Source: Alphaproteobacteria bacterium (GTDB lineage Bacteria; Pseudomonadota; Alphaproteobacteria; Micropepsales; Micropepsaceae). Taken from it: DNA of 47,775 nucleotides. The stretch is from positions 1 to 47,775 of the forward strand of contig JAGWNK010000030.1 of NCBI GenBank assembly GCA_028871345.1, given 5' to 3'. A program made the position numbers and the translations under genes. Positions 17,637-26,779 of this stretch are shown piece by piece (the first letter of the stretch is position 1; every line of letters starts with the position of its first letter). The notes below the pieces were generated by a model. It searched no databases and was not told the DNA's origin. It saw only the letters and a program-made list of their open reading frames with translations.

Positions 17637-18689
17637 ATGCTCAGCCAAGCCATCGTCGCTTTCGGATCGCCGCTGCAGGAGATTGACGTCCCGACACCCG
17701 AACCCCGCGGCAGCGAGGTCCTGGTCAAGGTCGAGCACTGCGGCGTGTGCCACAGCGACGTGCACATCCAGGACGGCTATTTCGATCTGGGCGCGGGGGA
17801 GAGGCTGAACCTGGCGTCATTGCCGCTGCCTCATGTCATGGGCCACGAGATCGAGGGCGAAGTGATGGCCCACGGCCCGACGGCGCGCGGCGTGAAGGTC
17901 GGCGACCGGCGCGCCGTCTATCCCTGGATCGGCTGCGGCGAGTGCGCCGTCTGCTGGCGCGGCGAAGAAAATCTCTGCAGCAACCCGCGCCAGCTCGGTT
18001 GCTCGCCGGGCGTGCACGGCGGTTATTCGAGCCACGTGCTGGTGCCGCATCCGAAATACCTGCTCGATTACGGCGCCGCTTCGCCGGCGCTCGCCGCCAC
18101 CTATATGTGCTCGGGCCTCACCGCCTATTCCGCCATGCGCAAGGTGGGCACGCCGGTCGCCGGCGACGAGATCCTCATCATCGGCTGCGGCGGCGTCGGC
18201 CTGATGGGTATCGAATTCGCCAAGGCCATGTTCCGCAAGCCGCCGATCGCCACCGACATCGACGAGGACCGGCTCGACGCTGCCACGCGCGCCGGCGCTG
18301 CGGCCGTCTACGACACCCACGCCACCGAGGCCGCGCGCAAGATCGTCGCCGACACGCGCGGCGGCGTCTTCGCCGTGGTGGATTTCGTCGGCACGGAAGA
18401 GAGTTTCGCCTTCGCCAGCGCTGCCGTGCGCAAGGGCGGCAAGATCATCGTGGTGGGCCTGCTGGGAGGCGCGCTCGCCATGCCGCTGCCGATGCTGCCG
18501 CTGCGGGCGCTGACCATCATGGGCTCGTTCGTCGGCACCCTGGCCGAGGCCGAGGACATGATGGCGCTGGTGCGGGCAAGACAGATCGAACCAATCCCGC
18601 TGGCGACGCGCCCGCTCGCCATGGCTTCTCGCACGCTCGACGACCTGCGGCAGGGCAAGATCATCGGACGGGTCGTGCTGAAGCCGTAG
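17637..18689 (+). CDS. Zinc-dependent alcohol dehydrogenase (MDR family)
   Basis: A 350-residue medium-chain dehydrogenase with an alcohol-oxidising or aldehyde-reducing role whose substrate is not evident. Catalytic zinc ligands are Cys35 (EHCGVCHSD) and the HE pair at 70-71. The structural zinc cysteines are at 100, 103, 106 and 114. The Rossmann motif GCGGVGLMG lies near residue 183. It starts 25 bp after rsmA on the same strand, so it may be read through from that operon, though the function is unrelated. The opposite-strand moaD-like gene follows it. Confidence 0.92.
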   Translation: MLSQAIVAFGSPLQEIDVPTPEPRGSEVLVKVEHCGVCHSDVHIQDGYFDLGAGERLNLASLPLPHVMGHEIEGEVMAHGPTARGVKVGDRRAVYPWIGCGECAVCWRGEENLCSNPRQLGCSPGVHGGYSSHVLVPHPKYLLDYGAASPALAATYMCSGLTAYSAMRKVGTPVAGDEILIIGCGGVGLMGIEFAKAMFRKPPIATDIDEDRLDAATRAGAAAVYDTHATEAARKIVADTRGGVFAVVDFVGTEESFAFASAAVRKGGKIIVVGLLGGALAMPLPMLPLRALTIMGSFVGTLAEAEDMMALVRARQIEPIPLATRPLAMASRTLDDLRQGKIIGRVVLKP

Positions 18690-18707
18690 CGAGCGGCGAG
18701 CCGAGGA

Positions 18708-18965
18708 TCATCCCCCGCTCAGGGCCTGCACGATCTGGACTTCGTCGGACGGCGCGAGCGCGCAGGCGAGGTCGAACACCTGCTCGCCGTTGACGAACAG
18801 GCGCATGTGGCGCCGGATGCGATCCTGCTCGTCCACCATGCGGAAGCGCAGTCCGGGATAGCGCCGGTCGAGGTCCGCCAGCAGCTCGCCGACGGTCTTG
18901 CCGGCGGCCTCCACCATGCTCTCATGGGTGTAAGGGCGCAGCGGGCTGGCGATCAGGACCTTCAT
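18708..18965 (-). CDS. MoaD/ThiS-like ubiquitin-fold protein
   Basis: An 85-residue beta-grasp protein ending in ALSGG. A C-terminal Gly-Gly is the feature by which MoaD and ThiS are adenylated and thiocarboxylated by an E1-like enzyme. The middle (ELLADLDRRYPGLRFRMVDE and LFVNGEQVFDL) matches the MoaD fold. No MoeB/ThiF-like activator or MoaE is in the window. It starts 13 bp after the stop of the BNR protein on the same strand, so the two form a likely operon. That pairing argues against a role in molybdopterin synthesis, but this is inference. Confidence 0.85.
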   Translation of the reverse strand: MKVLIASPLRPYTHESMVEAAGKTVGELLADLDRRYPGLRFRMVDEQDRIRRHMRLFVNGEQVFDLACALAPSDEVQIVQALSGG

Positions 18966-18978
18966 GCGTTCGCGCGCC

Positions 18979-20148
18979 TCAGTCGAGGCTCGCCGTTTCC
19001 ACGGCGTAGATCTCCGGAAGATGGCGCGCCATGCAGCTCCAGCGCTCGCCTTCGTCGCGGCTCATCCACACTTCTCCGCTGGTGGTGCCGAGGTAGAGGC
19101 CCACCGGATCGCCGGCGTCCGCCGTCATGGCCTGGCGCTTCACGGTCCACCACGCCTGTTCCTCGGGAAAGCCTGCATCCCGGCGCTGCCACGTCTTGCC
19201 GGCGTTGTGCGTGGTGTAGACGCAGGGTTTTCCCTCGACGCTGGTGCGCGGCCACACCGTCTGGCCGTCCATCGGGAACACCCACACCCTGTTGTCGTCG
19301 CGCGGATGGACGACCATGGGAAAGCCGACGTCGCCGACCCGCTTGGGCATGGCGCGCCCGATGCGCACCCAGGTCTTCGAAGGCCGGTCGAGCCGGTAGA
19401 TGCCGCAGTGGTTCTGCTGATACAGGCGGTCGGGATTGCTCGGGCTCAGGCGCACGCAATGCGGATCGTGGAAGGCGACGTTGGCGGCGCTGAAGCCCTC
19501 GACGACTTCCATGCCTTCGATCAGCGGCGTCCAGGTCGTGCCGCCGTCGGTCGTCTCATGGACGCCGCCGCCCGACATGCCGAAATAGAGATGGCGCGGA
19601 TCGCGCGGATCGACGATCACCGAATGAAGCTTGGGCCCGTCGGGCGTGCCGTCCTGCTCCGTTCCCATCCAGGCGCGGTATTGCGGATCGTCATTGATGA
19701 CCGAGAACGGTTCCCAGGTGAGGCCGTCGTCGTCGCTGCGGAACAAGCCTTGCGGCGACGTGCCCGCATACCAGACTTTCGGTTGGTTGGCGTGGGCGGG
19801 CGTCAGCCAGAAGGTGTGCTTGACGGTCCGTCCCTTGCCGTCGGCCGTCTTGGCGAAGGCGGGCGGGCGCTTCACCTCCTTCCAGCTGCGGCCGAGATCG
19901 GTGGAGCGGAACATCGTCGGTCCCAGGTGTCCGGTCGAAGCGGCCGCCAGCAAGGTTCCGCTGCGCCGGTCGCGCACGAGGTGATGGACGATCTGGCCGA
20001 GGAAATGAGGCCCTTCGCTCTTCCAGGTCCGGCGCCCCTTGTCGCTACGGAAAATCCAGGCGCCCTTGCGCGTGGCGACCAGAAGCAGCGGCCCCGCGCT
20101 GCTCACCCGCTTGCTTGGTGAATTCTTCTTTTTTGTCGCACGCGCCAT
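18979..20148 (-). CDS. BNR/sialidase-fold beta-propeller protein
   Basis: About 389 residues with repeated Asp-box-like motifs (STDLGRSWKE, SDDDGLTWEP, TTDGGTTWTP, THNAGKTWQR, SRDEGERWSC), the signature of sialidase and Vps10-like propellers. No signal peptide is seen after the start MARATKKKNS, which is preferred over an ATG at 20202 that adds a poor N-terminus. The Asp boxes stabilise the propeller and do not themselves prove sialidase activity. The gene is paired with the MoaD-like gene. The molecular role is unknown. Confidence 0.87.
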   Translation of the reverse strand: MARATKKKNSPSKRVSSAGPLLLVATRKGAWIFRSDKGRRTWKSEGPHFLGQIVHHLVRDRRSGTLLAAASTGHLGPTMFRSTDLGRSWKEVKRPPAFAKTADGKGRTVKHTFWLTPAHANQPKVWYAGTSPQGLFRSDDDGLTWEPFSVINDDPQYRAWMGTEQDGTPDGPKLHSVIVDPRDPRHLYFGMSGGGVHETTDGGTTWTPLIEGMEVVEGFSAANVAFHDPHCVRLSPSNPDRLYQQNHCGIYRLDRPSKTWVRIGRAMPKRVGDVGFPMVVHPRDDNRVWVFPMDGQTVWPRTSVEGKPCVYTTHNAGKTWQRRDAGFPEEQAWWTVKRQAMTADAGDPVGLYLGTTSGEVWMSRDEGERWSCMARHLPEIYAVETASLD

Positions 20149-20210
20149 CGCTTTGATCCCTGTCGGCGGAACGACGCTATCGCGCCCGTTGTCGCACAGC
20201 AATTCGAACC

Positions 20211-20235
20211 GGTGACGGGGACGTCACCGTGACGT
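20211..20235. promoter_or_regulatory. Overlapping palindromes upstream of the CHASE3-like gene
   Basis: GGTGACG and CGTCACC face each other across a 4-bp centre (20211-20228). Overlapping it, ACGTCAC-C-GTGACGT forms a second perfect 7+1+7 palindrome (20221-20235). The block lies between the divergent BNR and CHASE3-like genes, so it could be an operator for either or both. No regulator gene is adjacent. Confidence 0.5.
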
Positions 20236-20294
20236 ATCGAAATTTTAACCGTCCCGCAGCGATAAAAGCGGTCCGTCGCTGCGCTGGTACCCGC

Positions 20295-20993
20295 ATGTCC
20301 CTTTCCTGGTTCGACGCCACAGTGAAGGTCCTGCGCCACCGCGCGGCGCGACCCATGGGCATGCAGCTCATCGCGGCGGCGCTGGCCTTGCTCTGCTCCG
20401 CAGCGCTTCTTCTCGGCTTGAACATTTTCGCGCTGCACCGCCAGGTGATCGCGGATCGTGAGGCCGACAAGATCATCGAGCAATTGGACGAGACCGCCAA
20501 CCACATGCTGGCGATCGAGGTGGCCGTGCGCGGCTACGCCCTGTTCGGCAATCCGAAGATGATGGATCGCTATCGCGTCGAGACGGCGCAGCTGCGCCGC
20601 GCCGTGGCAACGCTCGACTCGCTGACCGCGGCGATCGCCGACTTGAAGCCGGCCATGGCCCGCATCCGCCGCACGGTCGGTCTGCGCATGGCCATCGTCT
20701 CCCACGCCATGGAGCTGCCGCCGGACCCGCCGATCAGGATTGCCATGGCCATGCGCAAGGATCCGGATCACGGCTCGATCGACAACACGCGCAGTGCCAT
20801 CGCCGCCATGCGCGCGCAGGCCGAAACCCGGCGTCAACGCCTGGCGACCGCCACGGAAGCGAAAGCCGTGCAGAGTTTCGCGCTCGCCGGCGCGATCATC
20901 TTCGTCTCAATCGTCATCGGTGCGCTGGGCGCCGGTCTGGCGCTGTTCCCCGCCAGCGGACCGTTGGAGCCGCGGCAGGCCTCGACGCGCTGA
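20295..20993 (+). CDS. CHASE3-like membrane protein without output domain
   Basis: A 232-residue protein with a first membrane helix near residues 25-45 (LIAAALALLCSAALLLGLNI), a periplasmic helical region with CHASE3 character (ANHMLAIEVAVRGYALFG), and a second membrane helix near the C-terminus (FALAGAIIFVSIVIGALGAG). CHASE3 domains usually sit in front of kinase or cyclase domains; here the protein ends just after the second helix. The ATG at 20295 is preferred. A GTG at 20229 falls inside a palindrome and would add a poor extension. Confidence 0.75.
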   Translation: MSLSWFDATVKVLRHRAARPMGMQLIAAALALLCSAALLLGLNIFALHRQVIADREADKIIEQLDETANHMLAIEVAVRGYALFGNPKMMDRYRVETAQLRRAVATLDSLTAAIADLKPAMARIRRTVGLRMAIVSHAMELPPDPPIRIAMAMRKDPDHGSIDNTRSAIAAMRAQAETRRQRLATATEAKAVQSFALAGAIIFVSIVIGALGAGLALFPASGPLEPRQASTR

Positions 20994-21045
20994 CGCCGCC
21001 CCGGCCGGCGCGAATATCGCCTGGCCGGGACGGCACTCCTCCATT

Positions 21046-21492
21046 CTAGTGCTGCGGACCGGCGCCCGAGTTGGTGGCGTTCGCCTTCGGCAGCTGCTCG
21101 ATCTGTTCCCTGCTCAGCGAGGTCATGTAGCCGCCCTTGTCCCGCGGCTGCAGCGTGTTGACGGGGAACAGCACGCGATCGGCTCCCATGCCCATGTGCC
21201 GCTCGACGTCGACCACGGCGAGATGCTGGCCGTCGCTCGAGGTGGACATCGCGGTGATCGTGCCGATGTGTTCGCCTTCGGAATTGTAGAGTTCCTGGCC
21301 CGTCATGTCGGGCTTGGCCGGCTGGTCCGGTGCCGACTGATCCGGCGTCGCCTGGCTCGGCGTTGTGGACTGGGTCGGCGCGGTTTGCTGTTGTTGTTCC
21401 TCCGGCATGGTGCTTGGCGTCGTGTACTGCGCAAACATCGGCGCGGAAGCGCCCAGCGCGATCACGGCGCCCGTGATCAACAGCTTCTTCAT
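21046..21492 (-). CDS. Secreted PRC-barrel domain protein
   Basis: A 148-residue protein starting MKKLLITGAVIALGASAPMFAQ, a signal peptide cleaved near residue 22. A Gln/Thr/Pro-rich linker follows (residues about 23-62). The C-terminal domain matches PRC-barrel (GQELYNSEGEHIGTITAM and LAVVDVERH). Similar proteins are common in alphaproteobacteria and are often stress-induced, but no stress-sigma promoter was confirmed here. It stands alone, convergent with the CHASE3-like gene. Confidence 0.85.
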   Translation of the reverse strand: MKKLLITGAVIALGASAPMFAQYTTPSTMPEEQQQQTAPTQSTTPSQATPDQSAPDQPAKPDMTGQELYNSEGEHIGTITAMSTSSDGQHLAVVDVERHMGMGADRVLFPVNTLQPRDKGGYMTSLSREQIEQLPKANATNSGAGPQH

Positions 21493-21621
21493 GACGTTTC
21501 TCCTGATATCCGAGCGGCCTTGCAGCGACCTGTGTGCGGCCCGGCTGTTCCAGTTAGGCAATGGCTGAAGGGATCGGCAGTTCCCGCCGCGGACTGGGAC
21601 GTTTTCGTGGCGGCGGCGCGT

Positions 21622-22257
21622 TCAGTCGTGATGCATCAGCGTCTCGACGAAGCCCGGGATGCCCGGCTGGCGGGCGCGCTTGAGCCGCTCGGCGCGCAAG
21701 ATGGTCTCGACCTGGCGTTCGGCGCGGTCGAAATCCTGGTTGACGATGACGTAGTCGTATTCCGCCCAGTGGCTGATCTCGTCGTCGGCCTTGGCCATGC
21801 GGCGCGCCACGACCTCGGCTGAATCCTGGGCGCGCGCCCGCAGGCGCCGCTCCAGCTCGCCGCGCGAAGGTGGCAGCACGAAGATGGTCACGACGTCGTC
21901 GCGCACCTGCTGGCGCAGCTGCTGCGTGCCTTGCCAGTCGATGTCGAACAGCACGTCGCGCCCGGCCGCCAGCGCCGTCTGCACCGGCTTCTTGGGCGTG
22001 CCGTACTGGTGTCCGAACACGACGGCGTGCTCGAGCAGTTCGCCGGCTTTCACCATGGCGGCGAATTGGACGTCGGAATGGAAGAAATAATCGCGCCCCT
22101 CCACTTCGTTGGGCCGCTTGGGCCGCGTCGTGGCGGAGACGCTCATCACCACATTGGCGTCTTTTTCGAGAAGGCGGCGCGACAGCGTCGTCTTGCCGGC
22201 ACCCGACGGCGACGACAGCACCAGCATCAGGCCTCGGCGTTGGATTTCGACTCTCAT
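21622..22257 (-). CDS. gmk: Guanylate kinase
   Basis: Converts GMP to GDP with ATP in the cytoplasm. The 211-residue start MRVEIQRRGLMLVLSSPSG is preferred over a longer upstream frame that only shadows intergenic DNA. The P-loop SPSGAGKTT is at residues 16-24, and the GMP-binding segment includes SATTRPKRPNEVEGRDYFF. It lies downstream of yicC with a 148-bp gap, the usual neighbour order in this group. Confidence 0.96.
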   Translation of the reverse strand: MRVEIQRRGLMLVLSSPSGAGKTTLSRRLLEKDANVVMSVSATTRPKRPNEVEGRDYFFHSDVQFAAMVKAGELLEHAVVFGHQYGTPKKPVQTALAAGRDVLFDIDWQGTQQLRQQVRDDVVTIFVLPPSRGELERRLRARAQDSAEVVARRMAKADDEISHWAEYDYVIVNQDFDRAERQVETILRAERLKRARQPGIPGFVETLMHHD

Positions 22258-22405
22258 GCCCTGTCGGCGCCCCCTGCACGTTCGTCCTGCGAGACGCCGG
22301 CCTTCGGACTCCTCGCGGCGCGAGTATTCACAAGCCGGCGCCCGGACCGACGAGGTTTCTTCGCGTTGCGGCGGGGCCGCATCCAAGCGTGAGCGCCGAG
22401 ATCGC

Positions 22406-23293
22406 TCATTCCACGTTCTGCGCCTGCTCCCGGAACTGGTCAACCACGGCCTTCAGCTCGAGCCCGAGGCGGGTCAGCGCGATGTCCGCCGATTTCGAGC
22501 ACAGCGTGTTGACCTCGCGGTTGAACTCCTGCGCCAGGAAATCCAGGCGGCGTCCGACCGCCTCGCCCGAGGCGAGCAGCGCCTTTGCTTCCGAGACGTG
22601 GGCCGCGAGGCGGTCGAGTTCCTCGCGCACGTCGGCGCGCACCGCGAGCAGCGCCACTTCCTGCGCCAGGCGCTCGGGCGAAACGACGCCGGGCGCGATC
22701 AGGTCGCTGATCTGCTGCGTCAGGCGCGCGCGCAGCGCGGCCGGCTGCGCCGCCGCGGCCCGTCCGGCGGATTCGATCAGGCGCGCGATGTCGCCCATCT
22801 GGGTTTCCAGCACGACCGCCAGCTTGGCGCCTTCGCCCGTGCGGGCGCGCGCCAGCGCGTCGAAGGCGCCGGCGAGGCTTTCGAGGATGGCGGCGTCGCG
22901 GGCCGCGCGCTCGTGCGTGTCGGATTCCGCGATCTCGTCCTGCACGATGATGCCCTTGAGGGCCAGGATGCCGTCGATGCTGGCGGGCCTGAGCCCCGTC
23001 TCCTGCGCGATTTCCTTGGCGATCTTCACCGCCGAGGCGAGCGCGGTGGCGTCGATGCGCAGTCCGCGCTGCCCGGTCGTGGTCTCGAGCGTCAGGGTTG
23101 CCTGCAGGTTGCCGCGCTTGAAGCGCGTGCCGGCCAGGACCCGCGCCGCGGGCTCGATGCCGTCGAATCCCGGCGGCAGGCGCAATCGCAGCTCCAGGCC
23201 GCGGCCGTTGACGCTGCGCACTTCCCAGCGCCAATGCGCTTCGTCGCGGCTGCCGTGCGATTCGGCAAAGCCGGTCATACTCACGAGGGGCAT
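22406..23293 (-). CDS. yicC: YicC/YloC family endoribonuclease
   Basis: A 295-residue protein starting MPLVSMTGFAESHG, the strongly conserved YicC N-terminus. The C-terminal segment AEVAVL-like ALLAVRADVREELDRLAAH and the end region (GRRLDFLAQEFNREVNTLCSKS) match the family. YicC members act as endoribonucleases in sRNA and mRNA turnover in Escherichia coli and Bacillus. An ATG at 23347 would overlap mltG further and is not preferred. The gene sits in mltG-yicC-gmk order. Confidence 0.95.
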   Translation of the reverse strand: MPLVSMTGFAESHGSRDEAHWRWEVRSVNGRGLELRLRLPPGFDGIEPAARVLAGTRFKRGNLQATLTLETTTGQRGLRIDATALASAVKIAKEIAQETGLRPASIDGILALKGIIVQDEIAESDTHERAARDAAILESLAGAFDALARARTGEGAKLAVVLETQMGDIARLIESAGRAAAAQPAALRARLTQQISDLIAPGVVSPERLAQEVALLAVRADVREELDRLAAHVSEAKALLASGEAVGRRLDFLAQEFNREVNTLCSKSADIALTRLGLELKAVVDQFREQAQNVE

Positions 23294-23321
23294 GGGCGAC
23301 TCCGAAATCGGGGCGGCAAAC

Positions 23322-24338
23322 TTACCGCCGCCGCTTATGCCTGTCATCCGTCGTCGGCGGGGCGCCGGACTGCTGGCGTTCTATTTTCCGCCATTTTGCG
23401 ACGTTCTTGGCCTGTTCGTCGGCAGTCGCCGCAAACACATGGCCGCCGGTTCCATCGGCCACGAAATAGAGGTCCTTGGTGTTCTCCGGATCGAGCACGG
23501 CTTCGAGCGAATCCTTGCCGGGGTTGCAGATGGGGCCCGGCGGCAGGCCGGCGATGGCGTAGGTGTTGTAGGGCGTGGGGCGATCGATCTCGCTCTGGCG
23601 GATGCCGCGGCCGAGCGGATAGCCCTGGGTGATGCCGTAGATGATCGTGGGATCGGATTGCAGCTTCATGCCGAGGCGCAGGCGGTTGAGGAACACCGAG
23701 GCGATGTGCCGGCGCTCTTCGGGCAGCGCGGACTCCTTCTCGACGATCGAGGCGAGGATGACGGCCTCCTCCTCGTTCTTGAGCGGCAGGCCCGTCGCCC
23801 GGTTGCGCCACAGCTTGTCGAGCAGGACGTTGCGGTCGTGCTCCATGATCTCGATCATGTGGGCGCGGCTTTCGCCCCGCGTGAAGACATAGGTCTCGGG
23901 CAGCAGCGCGCCTTCCGCCGGCACCGTTCCGGGATCACCCACCAGCACCGGATCGCTGCGCACGATGTCGAAGGCCATGCGGCTGGTGAGACCCTCCGCC
24001 ACCGTCAGCTTGTGCTGGATGGAACGGCCCAGGATCAGGATGTCCGTGATGTCGCGCATGCTGGCGCGGCTGGGGATGGCGTATTCGCCGGCCTTGAGTT
24101 CGGCGGTCTTGCCGTTGAGGCGCACCGCGACCTGGAAGACGTCGGAACGCTCGACCACGCCCGCCTCGCCGAGGGCTCGCGCGATGCCGCTGAGGCCGAT
24201 GCCCGGCTTGATGAGAACCACGGTCTCGGACCCGTGGCGCGCTGCAGGGCCCGGCGCCGTGTAGTCCGCCAAGACCCATTCGATGGCACCCGCCGCGATC
24301 ACGACCAGCGCCGCCAATACCAACAGAACTCGTTTCAT
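23322..24338 (-). CDS. mltG: Endolytic murein transglycosylase MltG
   Basis: Inner-membrane lytic transglycosylase (YceG) that terminates glycan strand growth. One N-terminal helix (VLLVLAALVVIAAGAIEWVL) anchors 338 residues. The catalytic Glu sits in ASIVEKESALPEERRHIASV, followed by FLNRLRLGMKLQSDPT and the AGLPPGPICNPG motif. It lies between fabF and yicC on the same strand, with a 31-bp gap from fabF. Confidence 0.96.
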   Translation of the reverse strand: MKRVLLVLAALVVIAAGAIEWVLADYTAPGPAARHGSETVVLIKPGIGLSGIARALGEAGVVERSDVFQVAVRLNGKTAELKAGEYAIPSRASMRDITDILILGRSIQHKLTVAEGLTSRMAFDIVRSDPVLVGDPGTVPAEGALLPETYVFTRGESRAHMIEIMEHDRNVLLDKLWRNRATGLPLKNEEEAVILASIVEKESALPEERRHIASVFLNRLRLGMKLQSDPTIIYGITQGYPLGRGIRQSEIDRPTPYNTYAIAGLPPGPICNPGKDSLEAVLDPENTKDLYFVADGTGGHVFAATADEQAKNVAKWRKIERQQSGAPPTTDDRHKRRR

Positions 24339-24369
24339 GCCCAGCCCCCCGCGGGCAACGCGATACGCT

Positions 24370-25638
24370 TCACTGCGGTGCCGTCAGCACCAGACAGGCA
24401 TTGGTGCCGCCGAAGCCGAAGGAATTCGACATGGCGGCGCGGACCTCGCGCTTCTGTGCCTTGTGCGGCACGAGGTCGATCTTGGTCTCGACGTCCGGAT
24501 TGTCGAGATTGATGGTCGGCGGCACGATCCCGTCGCGGATCGCCAGCGCGCAGAAGATCGCTTCCACGGCGCCCGCGGCGCCCAAGAGGTGGCCGATCGC
24601 CGACTTGGTCGAGGACATCGCGGTCTTCGACGCCGCATTGCCGAGCAGCCGCTCCACCGCGCCGAGTTCGATGCCGTCGGCCATGGTCGAGGTGCCGTGG
24701 GCGTTGACGTAGTCGATGTCGGAGGCCGACATTCCCGCATGGCCCAGCGCCGCCTTCATGGCGCGGAAGCCGCCGTCGCCGTCTTCCGACGGGGCGGTGA
24801 TGTGGAAGGCGTCACCCGACAGGCCGTAGCCCTTCACTTCGGCATAGATCTTCGCGCCGCGCGCCTTGGCGTGCTCGTATTCTTCCAGCATGACGGCGCC
24901 GGAGCCTTCGCCCATCACGAAGCCGTCGCGATCCTTGTCGTAGGGCCGCGACGCCTTTTCGGGCGTGTCGTTGAATGCGGTCGACAGCGCCCGGCAGGCG
25001 TTGAAGCCGGCAATGCCGATCGGGCAGATGGCCGCCTCCGCTCCGCCCGCCAGCATCACGTCGGCGTCGCCGAACATGATGAGCCGCGCGGCGTCGCCGA
25101 TGGCGTGCGCGCCGGTGGCGCACGCCGTGGACACGGCATGATTCGGACCCTTGAAGCCGAAGCGGATCGAGGCGTAGCCCGACACCAGGTTGACGAGCCG
25201 GCCCGGGATGAAGAAGGGCGATACTTTCCGCGGCCCCTTTTCCTGCATCATCACCGCGGTCTGGGCGATGCCTTCCAGCCCGCCGATGCCCGAGCCGATC
25301 ATCACCCCGGTGCGGCAGCGATCGTCTTCGTTCTGGGGCTCCCAGCCGGAATCGGTGACGGCCTGCTGGGCCGCCGCCAGTCCGTAGAGGATGAAGTCGT
25401 CGACCCGGCGCTGCTCCTTGGGATCGAGCCACCTGTCCGGATTGAACGTGCCATCCGTGCCGTCGCCGCGCGGAACGTTGCAGGCGATCTTGGTGGCCAG
25501 GTCCTCGGTGGGGAATTTCGTGATGCGGCGCGCGCCGGACTTGCCCGCCGTGAGCCGCGACCACGTTTCCTCGACGCCGCAAGCCAGCGGCGTTACCAGC
25601 CCCATCCCCGTGATGACAACTCTACGCGCGGGGGTCAC
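24370..25638 (-). CDS. fabF: 3-oxoacyl-ACP synthase II
   Basis: Elongating condensing enzyme of type II fatty-acid synthesis. The 422-residue protein has the active-site Cys in the VSTACATG motif, and the catalytic His residues in NAHGTSTMADG and KSAIGHLLGAAG. It is on the same strand as acpP with only a 6-bp gap, so the two are almost certainly cotranscribed. No fabH or fabZ lies in the window. Confidence 0.98.
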   Translation of the reverse strand: MTPARRVVITGMGLVTPLACGVEETWSRLTAGKSGARRITKFPTEDLATKIACNVPRGDGTDGTFNPDRWLDPKEQRRVDDFILYGLAAAQQAVTDSGWEPQNEDDRCRTGVMIGSGIGGLEGIAQTAVMMQEKGPRKVSPFFIPGRLVNLVSGYASIRFGFKGPNHAVSTACATGAHAIGDAARLIMFGDADVMLAGGAEAAICPIGIAGFNACRALSTAFNDTPEKASRPYDKDRDGFVMGEGSGAVMLEEYEHAKARGAKIYAEVKGYGLSGDAFHITAPSEDGDGGFRAMKAALGHAGMSASDIDYVNAHGTSTMADGIELGAVERLLGNAASKTAMSSTKSAIGHLLGAAGAVEAIFCALAIRDGIVPPTINLDNPDVETKIDLVPHKAQKREVRAAMSNSFGFGGTNACLVLTAPQ

Positions 25639-25644
25639 GGCAAA

Positions 25645-25881
25645 TCAGGCGTTCGCTTTGTCGATGTATTTGACCGCGTCACCGACCGTCACGATCGATT
25701 CCGCCGCATCGTCGGGAATTTCGATGCCGAATTCCTCCTCGAATGCCATCACCAGCTCGACGGTGTCCAAGCTGTCGGCGCCGAGGTCTTCGATGAACGA
25801 CGCTGTGTCGGTGACCTTGTCGGCATCGACGTTGAGATGCTCGACGACGATCTTCTTCACGCGTTCGGCAGTATCGCTCAT
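25645..25881 (-). CDS. acpP: Acyl carrier protein
   Basis: A 78-residue acidic four-helix protein with the phosphopantetheine attachment motif DLGADSLD (Ser37). The start [10 protein letters not shown] is the conserved one, and the longer upstream frame adds a basic tail unlike ACP. A purine-rich AGGAGAGG ribosome site lies upstream on the minus strand. It precedes fabF by 6 bp. Confidence 0.98.
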   Translation of the reverse strand: MSDTAERVKKIVVEHLNVDADKVTDTASFIEDLGADSLDTVELVMAFEEEFGIEIPDDAAESIVTVGDAVKYIDKANA

Positions 25882-26035
25882 GGGTTCTTGAACCTCTCCT
25901 TGCTCTTTATCGCCGCGCTTGCGCTGGATTTGGCCCGCGGCATGGGCCCTCACCGATGGTAACGCGAGTGGGGGTTGGCGGTTACGTAACACAAAGCCAT
26001 TCCTCCCGCCACAAGGGCGTAACCGTCTGGAACCA

Positions 26036-26779
26036 TTATGATATCATCGCCATTCCGCCGTTGACGTGCAAAGTCTGGCCGGTGACGTAGCTGGCGTCAT
26101 CACTGGCCAGATAGAGGACGGCCGCCGCCACGTCGGCGGGGGTGCCCATGCGTCCGGCCGGGATGCGCCCGTTGATCGCTTCTTTCTGAACATCGCTCAG
26201 CGCGTCGGTCATCGCCGTGGCGATGAAGCCGGGCGCCACGCAATTGACGGTGACATTGCGGCTGGCGACTTCGGCGGCCAGCGCCTTGGTCATGCCGGTC
26301 AGCCCCGCTTTGGCGGCGGCGTAGTTTCCCTGCCCGGGATTGCCGGTGGCGCCGACCACCGAGGTGATGGCGATGATGCGGCCCCAGCGCTTCTTCATCA
26401 TGCCGCGCAGCACCGCGCGCGACAGGCGGAAGGCGGCGGTGAGGTTGACGGCGATGACCTGGTCCCACTCCTCGTCCTTCATGCGCATGAAGAGATTGTC
26501 GCGCGTGATGCCGGCGTTGTTGACGAGGATGTCGATGGGACCGCCCGCGGCCGCCTCGGCCGACTTGGACAGCGCTTCCACCGATGCCGGATCCGAAAGA
26601 TTGCAGGCGACGGCGTGCGCCCGCCCGCCGAGTTCGGCCTTGACGGCTTCCAGCGCCTCGCTGCGCGTGCCCGACAGCACGACGGTGGCGCCTTGCGCGT
26701 GCAGCGTCTTGGCCACGGCCCCGCCGATGCCGCCGGATGCGCCGGTGACCAATGCGACCTTGCCGGTGAGATCGAACAT
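26036..26779 (-). CDS. fabG: 3-oxoacyl-ACP reductase
   Basis: SDR-fold NADPH-dependent reductase of fatty-acid elongation. The cofactor motif is [10 protein letters not shown], followed by NNAG, and the catalytic Ser and YxxxK (NYAAAKAG) are present. The ATG at 26779 overlaps the fabD stop by one base (TGATG). A GTG three bases earlier is an alternative. The gene has 247 residues and is separated from acpP by about 154 bp that probably hold the acpP promoter. Confidence 0.97.
   Translation of the reverse strand: MFDLTGKVALVTGASGGIGGAVAKTLHAQGATVVLSGTRSEALEAVKAELGGRAHAVACNLSDPASVEALSKSAEAAAGGPIDILVNNAGITRDNLFMRMKDEEWDQVIAVNLTAAFRLSRAVLRGMMKKRWGRIIAITSVVGATGNPGQGNYAAAKAGLTGMTKALAAEVASRNVTVNCVAPGFIATAMTDALSDVQKEAINGRIPAGRMGTPADVAAAVLYLASDDASYVTGQTLHVNGGMAMIS

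Noticed and set aside
20229..20294. Earlier GTG start for the CHASE3-like gene
   Set aside because: The GTG sits inside a palindrome and adds 22 basic residues before a start that has a clear membrane helix soon after.
21526..21551. EcfG-type general-stress promoter before the PRC-barrel gene
   Set aside because: A GGAAC -35 occurs on the minus strand at 21551-21547, but no CGTT follows at 16 or 17 bp.
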